Shown piece after piece: positions 35,389 to 45,225 of a stretch of DNA of 64,000 nt (its first letter is position 1; every line of letters starts with the position of its first letter). Below the pieces are notes generated by a model, which did no database searches, had not been told where the DNA came from, and saw only the letters and a program-made list of their open reading frames with translations. The DNA is from CAZQEZ01 sp964592475 (GTDB taxonomy: Bacteria; Bacteroidota; Bacteroidia; Cytophagales; Cyclobacteriaceae). The position numbers and the translations under genes were made by a program. The DNA lies in NCBI GenBank assembly GCA_964592475.1, contig CAZQEZ010000001.1:1-64000 (forward strand), read 5' to 3'.

Positions 35389-38271
35389 TTATTTTGAAAT
35401 ATTTTTTAAATAATCCTCAAACTTTTTAATATATTGCTTCATTTTCAGAATCGTATCTTTCAAGTTGTCAAATCGCGATGTTTTAACCTTATGATTAATT
35501 ATTTTAGATAACTCGTAAACTTGTGTAGCTCCAATAGTGCCGCTCAAGCCTTTTAAGGTATGTATAGCTCTATTCAAGCCATTATAATCATTGGCATCAA
35601 ATGAGGATAAACATTCATCGTTTAAGCTCTTAGCATCAACTACAAATGAAGTAAGCATTTTTAAGATCCCTTCAGTATTTCCTCCGGAAACTATCTTCAA
35701 ATCTTGCATAACCGTTTTATTCATTACCTCCATTTTATCTAATTCACTTAAGCCTAAATCCTGTACTTTACGTTGGGTTTTTGCTTTATTTGCTTTGGGT
35801 TTATCACCAGATAGCCATTTATGCAATCCATCATATATGAGATCTGAAGTTATGGGCTTTGTCAAATAGCCATCCATCCCATGTATTTTGTAGTGTTCTT
35901 TATCTGCTTGCAAGGCATTTGCACTTAAACCTACTATTGGAGGCAATAAACTGAATTTTTCTTTTAATATTTTAGTGGTTTCTATCCCATCCATAATTGG
36001 CATTTGAATATCCATAAATATTATTTGGTAATTTTTCTTTTTTACTTTTTCAATGGCTTCCAATCCATGGTTAGCGGTATCTACTCTACAGCCAAATTTC
36101 TTCAGCATCAATGTAGCTACTTGCTGGTTTACCTGATTATCCTCTACCAACAAAACATCAGCTTCAAAATTTTCATTGGCATGACGGGGCTTATCCATTT
36201 TTACATTTGCATAATCTTTGCCAACTTTTTCAAATTGGAAACTAAATGAAAATGTGCTTCCCTTTCGATATTCAGATTGTAATTGAATAGAACCACCCAT
36301 TAGCTCTACCAAATGCATAGAAATTGATAAGCCCAAGCCAGTACCTTTATGTTTCCGTGAAGTAGTAGTGTTGAGCTGAGTAAATTTTTGAAACAATTTA
36401 CTCTGATCTTCCTGTTTTATGCCAATTCCTGTATCAATTACAGATACCTCAATATGGTTCTCATCTGCTGCTTTTGCTATTACTTTAATTTCACCTTCTT
36501 CTGTAAATTTAGCTGCATTACTCAGCAGGTTTGTCAAAACTTGAATTACTTTGGTTTCATCCGTCTTTATGTATTGTGGTAAATTTTTATCCAGTTCGAT
36601 TGTTATACTTACTTGTTTTTCCTGCAATGTAGGAATAAAAAGATTTTTTACATTTTGTATCAAGTGATGAAAATCAAATATTCCGGATTGCAAGGACATT
36701 TTACCGGCTTCAAGCTTTGATAAATCCAGAATTTCATTAATAATTTCAAGTAAGTTTTTGGAAGAGCTTTGAATTACATTAATAAACTCGCTTTGTTTTT
36801 TATTTAATTTAGTGTCTAGAAGCAAATCAGTCATACCAATGATACCGTTCATTGGAGTACGAATTTCGTGGCTCATATTTGCCAGGAATTCTGTTTTAAA
36901 TTGCAGTCCTTTTTCAGCTAACTCTTTAGCTTGCAATAATTCTTTTTGTTTTTTTCTTTCTGTTATATCATATATAATTGCATCATAACGAAATAATTTT
37001 CCATTGTGCAGACTAGGGGTGGCATCTACATTTGCCCATTTAATACTTTTATCTTTACAAATAATTCTAAATTCTATAGAGGTAGTTGAACCCTCATTAA
37101 GCTTGCGCATCAAATCCTCAAATAATACCAGATCATCCGGATAAATAATTTGATAAATTAATTCGTAATCTCGCTTGATTAAGTCAACTTTATATCCTGT
37201 AAGTTTTTCAAATCCGGCAGAAATTTGTATTACTTTCTTTTGATTTGGATCTACTGTAATGAAAACATTATCAAGTGTGTCAAAAAGGTACTGTAGCTGC
37301 TTTCGAGTTTCTTTGGCTTCTATCTCAGCTATCTTTCTATCGGTAATATCCATATCATAACCAGCCAACCGATAAGGATTGCCCGTTTCGTCTACAAATC
37401 GGGTTCCTCTTGTCAATATCCAACGTACACTACCGTCTTTGTGCAGCATTCGGTATTCTACTTCCAGTATGGGCGATTTTCCTTCCAAATGATCTTTACG
37501 AGCAATATTAATAAGCTCCCGGTCTTCAGGATGCACTAACATTTGTAGCGACTCTGGTGTACTACTTATTTCATGCGTTCTGTAACCTAATATCGCTTTC
37601 AAATTAGCAGATATAAAATAAGTTTTTTGAGTAAAATTAAAGTCAAACACGCTAATATTACCTGCTGATGTAGCCAATGAATAACGCTCTTCGCTCTTCT
37701 GCAACGCCTCATCAGTCAACTTTTGCTCTGTTACATCATCATCCAAACCGGCTATTCTAAGTACCTGATCCTCTTCATCGCGTATAATTGTACCTCGGGA
37801 ATGAATCCATTTTACCTGACCTTTTTTATGTATTTTTCGACAAACAAATTCAAAATTTGCAATTTGTTCATTGGTATTTGCATACAAATTTTGTCTTACA
37901 TTTACCAGATCATCAGGATGAATCAATTCCAGAAATGCGTCAAAGGTTTCCGGAATTTCGCCATTATTGTATCCTAGCGTTTGCCACAAATTTTCACTTA
38001 TATATTGTTCATTCATTTCAAAATTAAAATCCCAAATGCTAATATTACTGTAAGAGGTAACCAATCGATATCTATTTTCACTTTTTATCAGTGCTTGCTC
38101 AGTCAGTTTCATATTTGTGATATCAAAAATCACCCCATCAAGTACAAAATCATTTCTACTAGCGGCCAAAGACAGTGAACCACGCTCTGAAACCCAACGT
38201 AGGCTACCATTTTTATGGAAAATTCTGTATTCTACGTGTAAGGCATTATGATGTGATTTTACATCTTCCAA
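35389..38271 (-). CDS. Hybrid histidine kinase, 3' part (PAS-HisKA-HATPase-REC-Hpt)
   Basis: This 960-codon frame lacks a proper start (first candidate is TTG) and begins inside a PAS domain. It appears to be the continuation of the frame at 38313-39173. In order: end of one PAS (1-55), PAS (65-185), PAS (195-312), PAS (325-440), HisKA with His468 (ANMSHEIRTPMNG), HATPase_c (NLLSNAAKFT, DTGIGI, GTGLGLS), REC with Asp754 (IFMDIQMPIMDG) and Hpt with His904 (AIHTLKGLSG). All phosphorelay residues His-Asp-His are present, so the kinase half is intact. The final target may be the lone receiver directly downstream. The upstream frame break is at about 38328. Confidence 0.88.
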   Translation of the reverse strand: MEDVKSHHNALHVEYRIFHKNGSLRWVSERGSLSLAASRNDFVLDGVIFDITNMKLTEQALIKSENRYRLVTSYSNISIWDFNFEMNEQYISENLWQTLGYNNGEIPETFDAFLELIHPDDLVNVRQNLYANTNEQIANFEFVCRKIHKKGQVKWIHSRGTIIRDEEDQVLRIAGLDDDVTEQKLTDEALQKSEERYSLATSAGNISVFDFNFTQKTYFISANLKAILGYRTHEISSTPESLQMLVHPEDRELINIARKDHLEGKSPILEVEYRMLHKDGSVRWILTRGTRFVDETGNPYRLAGYDMDITDRKIAEIEAKETRKQLQYLFDTLDNVFITVDPNQKKVIQISAGFEKLTGYKVDLIKRDYELIYQIIYPDDLVLFEDLMRKLNEGSTTSIEFRIICKDKSIKWANVDATPSLHNGKLFRYDAIIYDITERKKQKELLQAKELAEKGLQFKTEFLANMSHEIRTPMNGIIGMTDLLLDTKLNKKQSEFINVIQSSSKNLLEIINEILDLSKLEAGKMSLQSGIFDFHHLIQNVKNLFIPTLQEKQVSITIELDKNLPQYIKTDETKVIQVLTNLLSNAAKFTEEGEIKVIAKAADENHIEVSVIDTGIGIKQEDQSKLFQKFTQLNTTTSRKHKGTGLGLSISMHLVELMGGSIQLQSEYRKGSTFSFSFQFEKVGKDYANVKMDKPRHANENFEADVLLVEDNQVNQQVATLMLKKFGCRVDTANHGLEAIEKVKKKNYQIIFMDIQMPIMDGIETTKILKEKFSLLPPIVGLSANALQADKEHYKIHGMDGYLTKPITSDLIYDGLHKWLSGDKPKANKAKTQRKVQDLGLSELDKMEVMNKTVMQDLKIVSGGNTEGILKMLTSFVVDAKSLNDECLSSFDANDYNGLNRAIHTLKGLSGTIGATQVYELSKIINHKVKTSRFDNLKDTILKMKQYIKKFEDYLKNISK

Positions 38272-38312
38272 AGTTGGTAAAAGCCACTTTTTGTCATCAG
38301 GGTGAATTATTT

Positions 38313-39173
38313 TTATGTATTCTCTACCTCGTGGAAAGTAGCTACCTGATATCCGGTAATTTTCTCTACTTCAGAGCTGATAAACTCAAAAAAACCAGTT
38401 GTTTCGGGAGATCGCCGATATACAGCGCCGGGAATATTTTCAACTACATGCTTGAATTGTTCTTTACTACTAAAAAGGGCCGATTCTATTTTGTTACGCT
38501 CCTGATTTAAAATTAGATCATAAATGGCCGCACCAATATCTTTTGCTATAAATTCAATAAGTTGGTTAGCTAAATTATTGCAAATGGAGCAATTTAAGCT
38601 GCAATATTCGATGAAAGCATAAACTTCATTGTTTACAAAAATCGGAGCACCTACATAAAAGCCTATATTACCAAATACCGGATGGTATATATCATTTTGA
38701 CCATTACCAGTAATTATTATGATTTGCTTTTCCTCACTTATTTGTTCTGTTATAGAATATTCTCCGGAAAAAGAATCCCCTACCTCTATAGCATCTGAAC
38801 CCGTTACCGCCAAACATGTACCGTTATTCTCCTGGTATTGATAAATAATAGCAAAATCGGTATTAAAAATATTACAGCCACTCATTAAATAAGATTCTAA
38901 TAAACTGCTGAAATTTTCATATCCGTCTGATCGATGACCAGCCAGTTCAATTAAATGCGTAATCAGCTGATCCGTGTTATTGGTTAATGATGATAAATGA
39001 TAATCTGATTGTTTTAACAGGGTAGAAAGATGAGAGATGGCCGATAAAATTACATCCTCTTCTTCACCATTTTGCTGAGAATGGGAAGGCAAATCGAAAT
39101 TTCCTGCCAACATTTGAGCTAATGCTCTTTTCACTTGCGCTCTTTTAGTATCGTTTGTAATCGATATAGCCAT
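38313..39173 (-). CDS. Hybrid histidine kinase, 5' part (GAF and first PAS), frameshifted
   Basis: This 286-codon frame starts with a normal ATG (39173). It holds a short helical leader, a GAF domain (about 60-220, with the cysteine cluster EYCSLNCSICN) and the start of a PAS domain (ESALFSSKEQFKHVVENIPG ... ISSEVEKITGY). It ends abruptly in VATFHEVENT. The PAS continues in the next frame as GREYIKIIHPDDKKW. One added base at the CC of 38327-38328 would join the two into a protein of about 1261 residues. It is either a real disrupting mutation or a sequencing/assembly indel. Confidence 0.82.
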   Translation of the reverse strand: MAISITNDTKRAQVKRALAQMLAGNFDLPSHSQQNGEEEDVILSAISHLSTLLKQSDYHLSSLTNNTDQLITHLIELAGHRSDGYENFSSLLESYLMSGCNIFNTDFAIIYQYQENNGTCLAVTGSDAIEVGDSFSGEYSITEQISEEKQIIIITGNGQNDIYHPVFGNIGFYVGAPIFVNNEVYAFIEYCSLNCSICNNLANQLIEFIAKDIGAAIYDLILNQERNKIESALFSSKEQFKHVVENIPGAVYRRSPETTGFFEFISSEVEKITGYQVATFHEVENT

Positions 39174-39428
39174 GGTTGAACCTATCTATTTTTTTATTGC
39201 ATATTAGCAAGATATTTTATTATTATCAATAACAAAAAGATAGGTAAACTAACGAAGTAATATTTGAAGTTATTTTATAAAGTAAATAAATATAATTATT
39301 TTAACGAATATGCTATAATAAGGCGCCAGAGCTTATATGACATACTGAGCACTACCAACAAATACACTTTAATTTATTAGTTTTATTTACTGTTTTTTTA
39401 CACTTAACACATGTATATACGTTGAATA

Positions 39429-40064
39429 TCAGTCAGTTAGCTCTACCTTTTCTTTGCTACCATTTTTTTTAACATAAAACCACGGCTCTACCCTTATACC
39501 CATTTGGTAATGGCCTTCATATTCAAGCGTGCCATTTTTTCTATAAAACTGCCACAATCCATCTTCCTTACCTTTGGTAAAAAAGCCCTTTTGTTGAATG
39601 GTTCCATCTTCATAATAAAATTGCCAATTACCTTGAGGCACACCTTGATCATAATTTCCAGAGCGTTTTAGTTGACCGTTTTCGTGAAAAAAAAGCCACT
39701 GTCCTGAATATAACCCTTGATTATAATTTCCGGTTTTTTCTAATTCCCCGTTCTCATAATAGTATAAAGCTGAATCTATTGGATAATCCTGCTGCCATTT
39801 TTCAATTTGTTTAATATTTCCTCCGGGGTAGTAGACCGTTAACTGGCCAGACAATTGCCCATTATTATAATTTTCAATTGCATTTAATTGGCCATTGGTA
39901 TAGTAAAAATTCCATTGCCCTTCTCTTAAATCATTTGCATTAATTAAGCCAGCTGCTTTCAATTTACCAGATGGATAATAAAGCCTAATAGTATCTTGTG
40001 CAGATGATGAATAGGAAAAACAAATACTTTTCAGGATTAAAATGAATGCTAACAATTCTTTCAT
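39429..40064 (-). CDS. Secreted MORN_2-repeat (YwqK-like) protein
   Basis: This 211-residue protein has a signal peptide (about 1-23, cleavage after SSSAQ). About seven repeats of 22-23 residues follow, of the type G-x-W-x-F-Y-Y-x-N-G-x-L-x-x-x-G-x-Y, for example GQWNFYYTNGQLNAIENY and GLWQFYRKNGTLEYEGHY. This is the MORN_2 pattern of YwqK-family proteins, which form an elongated beta-hairpin ladder. YwqK itself is annotated as an antitoxin in Bacillus, but exported repeats in Bacteroidota are more likely structural or binding proteins. No toxin gene is adjacent. Confidence 0.87.
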   Translation of the reverse strand: MKELLAFILILKSICFSYSSSAQDTIRLYYPSGKLKAAGLINANDLREGQWNFYYTNGQLNAIENYNNGQLSGQLTVYYPGGNIKQIEKWQQDYPIDSALYYYENGELEKTGNYNQGLYSGQWLFFHENGQLKRSGNYDQGVPQGNWQFYYEDGTIQQKGFFTKGKEDGLWQFYRKNGTLEYEGHYQMGIRVEPWFYVKKNGSKEKVELTD

Positions 40065-40586
40065 AAAGTTTAAATTTAAAATCTTACGTAAAAAATGATA
40101 TTATATTATCGATTAAATTTAAAAACATGTGTTTTAGCGAATTTTACAGCGTTTATTCCACAATTTACACATTCAAAACTATTACAGTCTCTAAACTACT
40201 GATTTTTAAATGATTAAAACTTAAATTATTTGTAAAATACAATTATATGACTTTATTTTAACAAATATAAAATATTCACAGACTAGGTATAATGATATTT
40301 TACAAGAAAATTAAATCAACAAATATCGTTTATAAAAAAAGATGATAATTATCTGATTTACAGTCCTAAAACTCAAATTTACCTTTCAAAGGTGTCATTT
40401 CAATTTTCAAATCAACAGGATTAACACTATTTTTTATTTTACTCGATCATAAAAATTATCCTATTTAAAATATTAATATATTTTGTTACACACCATAGAA
40501 AAATATAATTTTCTCATTTTTTACATCCTAAATATTATTCAACTTAGCACCAATAAAAATTTTGAACAAACAAAAAAGTAAGTTTA
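40065..40586. other. 522-bp AT-rich intergenic region
   Basis: It lies between divergent secreted-protein genes. No coding sequence, strong hairpin or repeat was seen on either strand. It probably contains both promoters, but no convincing -7 box was found. Confidence 0.5.
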
Positions 40587-40940
40587 ATGAAAAACATATT
40601 AATAGTTTTATTTGTAGCTGCCAGCTCATATACCTTTGCTTATAATCCACGATACTCTTGCACTGTTAAACTATTATTACACACCAAAGTGTATGAACAT
40701 CATGATTTTAGAGCTGAATCTTTTACTTATCTAAAAAAGGGGCATGAAGTTAAAGTTGTTGGTTATATTAAAGGGTTTTATGTAATAAATGTAGATGGTA
40801 CCGAAGCTTATATTACAGAGGCCAATATCAAAATAAATAAAGAATTTGAAGACTTTAAAAATCGAATCTTTCATAGGCTGAATAATAAAAATATCGCAGG
40901 AGAAGAACTACCCGAAAATAATGGAAATAAAATTATATAG
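40587..40940 (+). CDS. Small secreted SH3-like protein
   Basis: This 117-residue protein has a signal peptide (about 1-18, ending YTFAYN). It has one bacterial SH3-like barrel: SCTVKLLLHTKVYEHHDFRA, YLKKGHEVKVVGYIKGFYVI and YITEANIKI. SH3b domains usually bind peptidoglycan or peptides outside the membrane. A basic C-terminal tail follows. Nothing in the neighbours explains its role. Confidence 0.65.
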   Translation: MKNILIVLFVAASSYTFAYNPRYSCTVKLLLHTKVYEHHDFRAESFTYLKKGHEVKVVGYIKGFYVINVDGTEAYITEANIKINKEFEDFKNRIFHRLNNKNIAGEELPENNGNKII

Positions 40941-41207
40941 TTGTTACAAATTGAGCAATGTAAGTAAATTATTATTTAGACAATTTTTCTGTAAAATTTT
41001 CAACAATTTATGGGCAAAGTGATAATGTTTTTATACAAAGCAGCACATAAACAGTAAATATATATAGCTTTTATGAAAATACTATATTTTACAAATAGCT
41101 GACGAACAAAACGTTATCCTTAAAAGCTCAATGCTAATTAGCCATAGCACAAAAACATCTGTAATATTTTTTTAATTTTTCAATAAAAAATGCTAAATTG
41201 AGTAATT

Positions 41208-42035
41208 ATGAGAACTCAATTAGCCATTTTTATTTTATTCTTCATGTTACCTTTTGCTGTTTTTTCGCAAGATGGTATATATTCAGCCGGCGCCAGAGCT
41301 AATGCTTTAGGCAATGCTTCGGTAGCTCTTCCTGATCATTGGAGTATATTCAATAATGTTGGAGCTTTAGGCGCATCGTCCGGCTCTTCTTTCTTAGTCT
41401 CTTACCTCAATAGGTACCAGCTGGGGCAAGGCTTTCAGAGCATTGCTGCAGGCTATTTACATGACTTCGGCGACATTAAAGTAGGAGCAAGTGCTTTTCA
41501 ATTTGGCGACCAGCTTTTTAATGAAAATAAAATTGGATTGGCCTACAGCCATAAAATCAATTTTGTTAGTTTAGGCGTACAAGTAAATAGGCTCCAATAT
41601 AGTGTAGAAGGTTTTGGCACAGCGGCTACCTACGTGGTAGAACTCGGTGGCTTGGTAATGGTAACACCTAAACTTCATTTTGGTGCCTATATTTATAATA
41701 TTAACCAAGCCAATTTATCCTCAGAATTAGAAGAAAAAGTACCTACCATTATGAGGGCCGGTTTTTCTTACCTGCCTGCTGAGTCTTTTTTACTTACTTT
41801 GCAAATGACCCAAGATATTGATTATGACACTTCAATCGAGGGAGGAATTGAATATGCAGTCATTCCAGAACTAAGATTCAGAACCGGCGTTTCTACCCAT
41901 CCATTTGTCAATCATTTTGGATTGGGTTTTACGCCAAAAAGATTCGAAGTAGATTATTCATTCATAAATAATGATATGCTGGGAATGACCCATCAGTTAT
42001 CTTTAGCATTTAAGTTTAACCAGACAAATGAATAA
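41208..42035 (+). CDS. PorV/PorQ-like outer-membrane beta-barrel protein
   Basis: This 275-residue protein has a signal peptide (about 1-20, AVFSQDG). The opening YSAGARANALGNASVALPD is the conserved start of the PorV/PorQ (UPF0164-like) family, followed by FNNVGALGA. Regular amphipathic strands end in HQLSLAFKFN. PorV and PorQ assist type IX secretion or act as outer-membrane barrels. No other T9SS gene lies nearby, so a role in secretion is not shown. It overlaps the next gene by 8 bp (ATGAATAA), so the two are translated together. Confidence 0.75.
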   Translation: MRTQLAIFILFFMLPFAVFSQDGIYSAGARANALGNASVALPDHWSIFNNVGALGASSGSSFLVSYLNRYQLGQGFQSIAAGYLHDFGDIKVGASAFQFGDQLFNENKIGLAYSHKINFVSLGVQVNRLQYSVEGFGTAATYVVELGGLVMVTPKLHFGAYIYNINQANLSSELEEKVPTIMRAGFSYLPAESFLLTLQMTQDIDYDTSIEGGIEYAVIPELRFRTGVSTHPFVNHFGLGFTPKRFEVDYSFINNDMLGMTHQLSLAFKFNQTNE

Positions 42036-44085
42036 ACATTCTCCAGTTATATTTCTCGTACTTATTCTAATAGTATCTCAGGTAAAAGCTCAGCTTCAAC
42101 CAGCCGATTTTAATTTGGAAGGGCATATTGAAGAATTTTTTGGCTTCCAGGATCAGGATGTCGATTATGAGGAAATTTATGAATCCTTTATGAACAATTT
42201 TCTTAATCCAGTGAGTTTAAATTCTGCCAGGGCTGATGATCTTAGAGGATTGATGCTGCTGAGTGAGGTGCAAATAGGTAATATTATTGAGTTTAGAAAT
42301 AAATATGGCTCATTTGTAACCGTAAGGGAGCTGCATGCTGTACCAACCCTGGATGAAAAAACCATAAAAGCAATCACTCCATTTGTGCGAGTATCTAATG
42401 TTGAATACGAATTTCATAATAAAGGCCTAAGTAAGACTGAATTGCTGATTCGCTACACCAGCGTATTAGAGAAAAAAAGAGGCTATGAGCCCTCACGGGA
42501 CTCTTCCGGAGCACCAGCATATGCCGGAAGCCCGGGAAGAGTGTTCACCAGGTTTTATACTTATAAGCCCGGCTCTTATGGCATTAGTTTATTGGCAGAA
42601 AAAGATCCCGGAGAAAATGTAGCCTGGGATACTGAAAATCAAAAATATGGCTTTGATTTTTATAGTTTCAACATTACCCTTGAAAACAAAGGCAACCTGA
42701 AAAAATTGGTGGTTGGCGACTATCAAATAGAGGCCGGAGAACAACTTATATTAGGATCAGGTTTGTTTTTTGGAAAGGGTGCCGAAACCATTAACACCGT
42801 TAAAAGATCGAACAGAGGCATTAGGCCCTATCGGTCGGTGTTAGAACATTCTTTTATGCGTGGCTTAGCGGCAACTTATGAATTTACTGACTTGAATCTT
42901 CAGGTAACTCCGTTCTTTTCTATGCGACATCATAGCGCGAGTAGCGATATCATTATTAACGATAGTACGGAGCAGCCCTTTGTTACCAACTTACGCACAT
43001 CTGGCCTTCACCGTACTGATAGTGAGCTAGACGGCAGAGAATTACAAAAAGAGACCACTTATGGTACCAACATAGATTATTATAATAGCATGGCCAATCT
43101 TAACATAGGTGGTACCTATATGTATTCGCAATTTGACCTGCCTTTTCAACCAGTTGATCAACCCTTTAGAAAATTTGCATTTAGGGGCAAAGAAAACTTT
43201 AATGCCAGCCTATATTTTAATTATTTACACAAAAACATGTACTTTTTTGCTGAAAGTGCTATTTCTCAAAGCCTAGGAAAGGCAATAACAGCGGGGATGA
43301 TAAGCAGAATAAACGACCAATGGCAAACTTCACTTGTATATCGCAATTATGATCGTAATTTCCATACCTCCTACGGCACTGGCTTTAGTGAGTCAGGCAG
43401 CAATAATGAAAGAGGGATTTATTGGGGCCTTAAATGGCAATACTCCTCTAAATTACAAGCCACTGCCTTTGTAGATATTTTCCGCTTTCCCTGGCTAAAG
43501 TTTCAAGTTGATGCTCCATCACAAGGCGTTGAATCATTGATCAGAATAAATTATAAATTAAGTCCTGAATTCAAATTTTTCACACAATATCGGCACAAGG
43601 CGAAAGGAAGAAATGATAACAACTCAGGCAACTTACCCAGAGTAGCACAAGCCCAGCGAGATAATTTTATTTTGCATTTTGACATGCTTCCACAGCAATG
43701 GTTCAATCTTAAAACCCGGATATCCTGGAGTACATACAGCTTTAACAATAGAACAAATGGAATAGCCATAGCCCAAGATGCTAATTTATACTTTAATCGC
43801 TTTAGATTATACAGCAGAATGGCATTTTTTAATACTGACGATTTTAATACCAGACAATACATATATGAAAATGATGTTTTATATGCATTTTCAATACCGG
43901 CATTGCAAGGTAAAGGAATAAGATACTACCTGATGGGTAGATATGATCTAACTGAAGACGTAAGTTTATGGATAAAATATTCAAGAACCAGATACACCGA
44001 TAGAGAATTTTTAGGTACTGGTAATGAGCAAATTAACGGCAATAAGCGCTCAGAAGTGCGTTTTCAATTAAGATATAGTTTTTAG
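42028..44085 (+). CDS. Helix-hairpin-helix plus outer-membrane beta-barrel protein
   Basis: This 685-residue protein has a signal peptide (about 1-21, VKAQLQ). A ComEA-type helix-hairpin-helix region follows (about 50-125: NPVSLNSARADDLRGLMLLS, IGNIIEFRNKYGSFVTVREL). A long C-terminal part of alternating strands ends in SEVRFQLRYSF, as in outer-membrane barrels. The HhH region in an exported barrel suggests binding of DNA or another polymer at the surface. Such proteins are widespread in Bacteroidota and unassigned. It overlaps the PorV/PorQ-like gene by 8 bp. Confidence 0.78.
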   Translation: MNKHSPVIFLVLILIVSQVKAQLQPADFNLEGHIEEFFGFQDQDVDYEEIYESFMNNFLNPVSLNSARADDLRGLMLLSEVQIGNIIEFRNKYGSFVTVRELHAVPTLDEKTIKAITPFVRVSNVEYEFHNKGLSKTELLIRYTSVLEKKRGYEPSRDSSGAPAYAGSPGRVFTRFYTYKPGSYGISLLAEKDPGENVAWDTENQKYGFDFYSFNITLENKGNLKKLVVGDYQIEAGEQLILGSGLFFGKGAETINTVKRSNRGIRPYRSVLEHSFMRGLAATYEFTDLNLQVTPFFSMRHHSASSDIIINDSTEQPFVTNLRTSGLHRTDSELDGRELQKETTYGTNIDYYNSMANLNIGGTYMYSQFDLPFQPVDQPFRKFAFRGKENFNASLYFNYLHKNMYFFAESAISQSLGKAITAGMISRINDQWQTSLVYRNYDRNFHTSYGTGFSESGSNNERGIYWGLKWQYSSKLQATAFVDIFRFPWLKFQVDAPSQGVESLIRINYKLSPEFKFFTQYRHKAKGRNDNNSGNLPRVAQAQRDNFILHFDMLPQQWFNLKTRISWSTYSFNNRTNGIAIAQDANLYFNRFRLYSRMAFFNTDDFNTRQYIYENDVLYAFSIPALQGKGIRYYLMGRYDLTEDVSLWIKYSRTRYTDREFLGTGNEQINGNKRSEVRFQLRYSF

Positions 44086-44165
44086 ATGAACAATTTTTGT
44101 GAAAAATTATTGTTATATTTGCATACAAATATTACATATTAATTACATCAATAAATATTTTCAAT

Positions 44166-44525
44166 ATGAAAAAATTTAGCAGAGAAGCAATGGAACTTTA
44201 TTTATATCAGCACTACTTGCTGAAAGACAAGGTTTTAGCTGAAGATGAAGAAACAGTAAATGACTTGCAAATAAAAATATTAGAAACGTTTTCCTCATTA
44301 CATAAAGTACTCATAAAAGAAGATCCTCATATAAGAGCAATCGTGGGTTTGGGAGGAAACTTTAAAGATAGCAAAGACACCTTCTTAATGAAATACTCTG
44401 TATTTTGTAGACGAAAAGGACTATTTGAATACCCTGACAACTTGGTCAGTTTTATACCTCCAGATTTTCATAATTTTAAACAATTTGCCCATTTTGCTAA
44501 CCAATTAAAAGATGACATCCTGTAA
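44166..44525 (+). CDS. Small protein of unknown function
   Basis: This 119-residue cytosolic, mainly helical protein begins KKFSREAMELYLYQHYLLKD and contains a Gly-rich turn AIVGLGGNFKDSKDTF. It has no signal, membrane segment or recognisable motif. A TATATTTG -7 box lies at 44114-44121, 45 bp upstream of the start, without a TTG at normal distance. It is followed by another unknown gene on the same strand after 123 bp. Confidence 0.6.
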   Translation: MKKFSREAMELYLYQHYLLKDKVLAEDEETVNDLQIKILETFSSLHKVLIKEDPHIRAIVGLGGNFKDSKDTFLMKYSVFCRRKGLFEYPDNLVSFIPPDFHNFKQFAHFANQLKDDIL

Positions 44526-44648
44526 AAACTTGATTATCAGGCATTTACAAATTTTTGTCTGAAATTATCTTTACCGGTAATATTTTCATAAATTTTATCT
44601 ATACATCTTCCAATAAATTCACTATTTTAGCTGGAAAAATTTGGTGAT

Positions 44649-45161
44649 ATGATTCAAATTATTGCTTTTTTAATTGTAATATACAACCAGCCGACTAGCA
44701 ATACCTCCGAAAGAACTTTCATTATCGAGGATAGCGAAGTAAAGACCACTTTTGCAGTGGATGAAAAGTTTTTAGGCACTTATCAGGGAAGAAAAAATGG
44801 ATTCTTAACCCTAAAAATGGATGGAACCGGTGAATACCTTTACGATATTTATTTTCCCAATAAATCTTGCAAGCGAGATACCATCCAAATAGAATGGGGT
44901 TTTATACTTGATGAAAATGATAAAATAGCTAAATTTGAAAGATCCTATGGCTACTCCTTTCCTATCATTTATAAGGCAATAGGGGAAATTTCATTTCAAA
45001 ATTGTACTCGAAAAATTATGATCGACTATATTTTAGAATATAATGTGGATGAATTTCTCACCGTGAGTTCATCTGACGACTGGAAAAAATCTATTCCATA
45101 CAGGGAGATGCAGAAAGAAACCATTGAAAAAGCAGTAGAACAACGGTTTAAAAATCACTAA
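44649..45161 (+). CDS. Protein of unknown function, possibly exported
   Basis: This 170-residue protein has a short hydrophobic N-terminus (MIQIIAFLIVIYNQP) that may be an incomplete signal peptide. A beta-rich domain follows, with FLGTYQGRKNGFLTLKMDGTG and a Cys pair (CKRDT and NCTRK) that could form a disulfide. FLTLKMDGTGEYLYD resembles lipocalin-like or META-like domains in small Bacteroidota proteins, but no family is firmly recognised. No close neighbour explains its function. Confidence 0.55.
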   Translation: MIQIIAFLIVIYNQPTSNTSERTFIIEDSEVKTTFAVDEKFLGTYQGRKNGFLTLKMDGTGEYLYDIYFPNKSCKRDTIQIEWGFILDENDKIAKFERSYGYSFPIIYKAIGEISFQNCTRKIMIDYILEYNVDEFLTVSSSDDWKKSIPYREMQKETIEKAVEQRFKNH

Positions 45162-45225
45162 ATTAATTAAACTTAATATCCACAAATGGTTGAGGTAATC
45201 ATTATTTTTGCCAAAAAACCAAGAA

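Noticed and set aside
39429..40064. Toxin-antitoxin locus based on the YwqK-like family name
   Set aside because: The protein has a signal peptide and no toxin gene is adjacent, so the antitoxin label is not supported.
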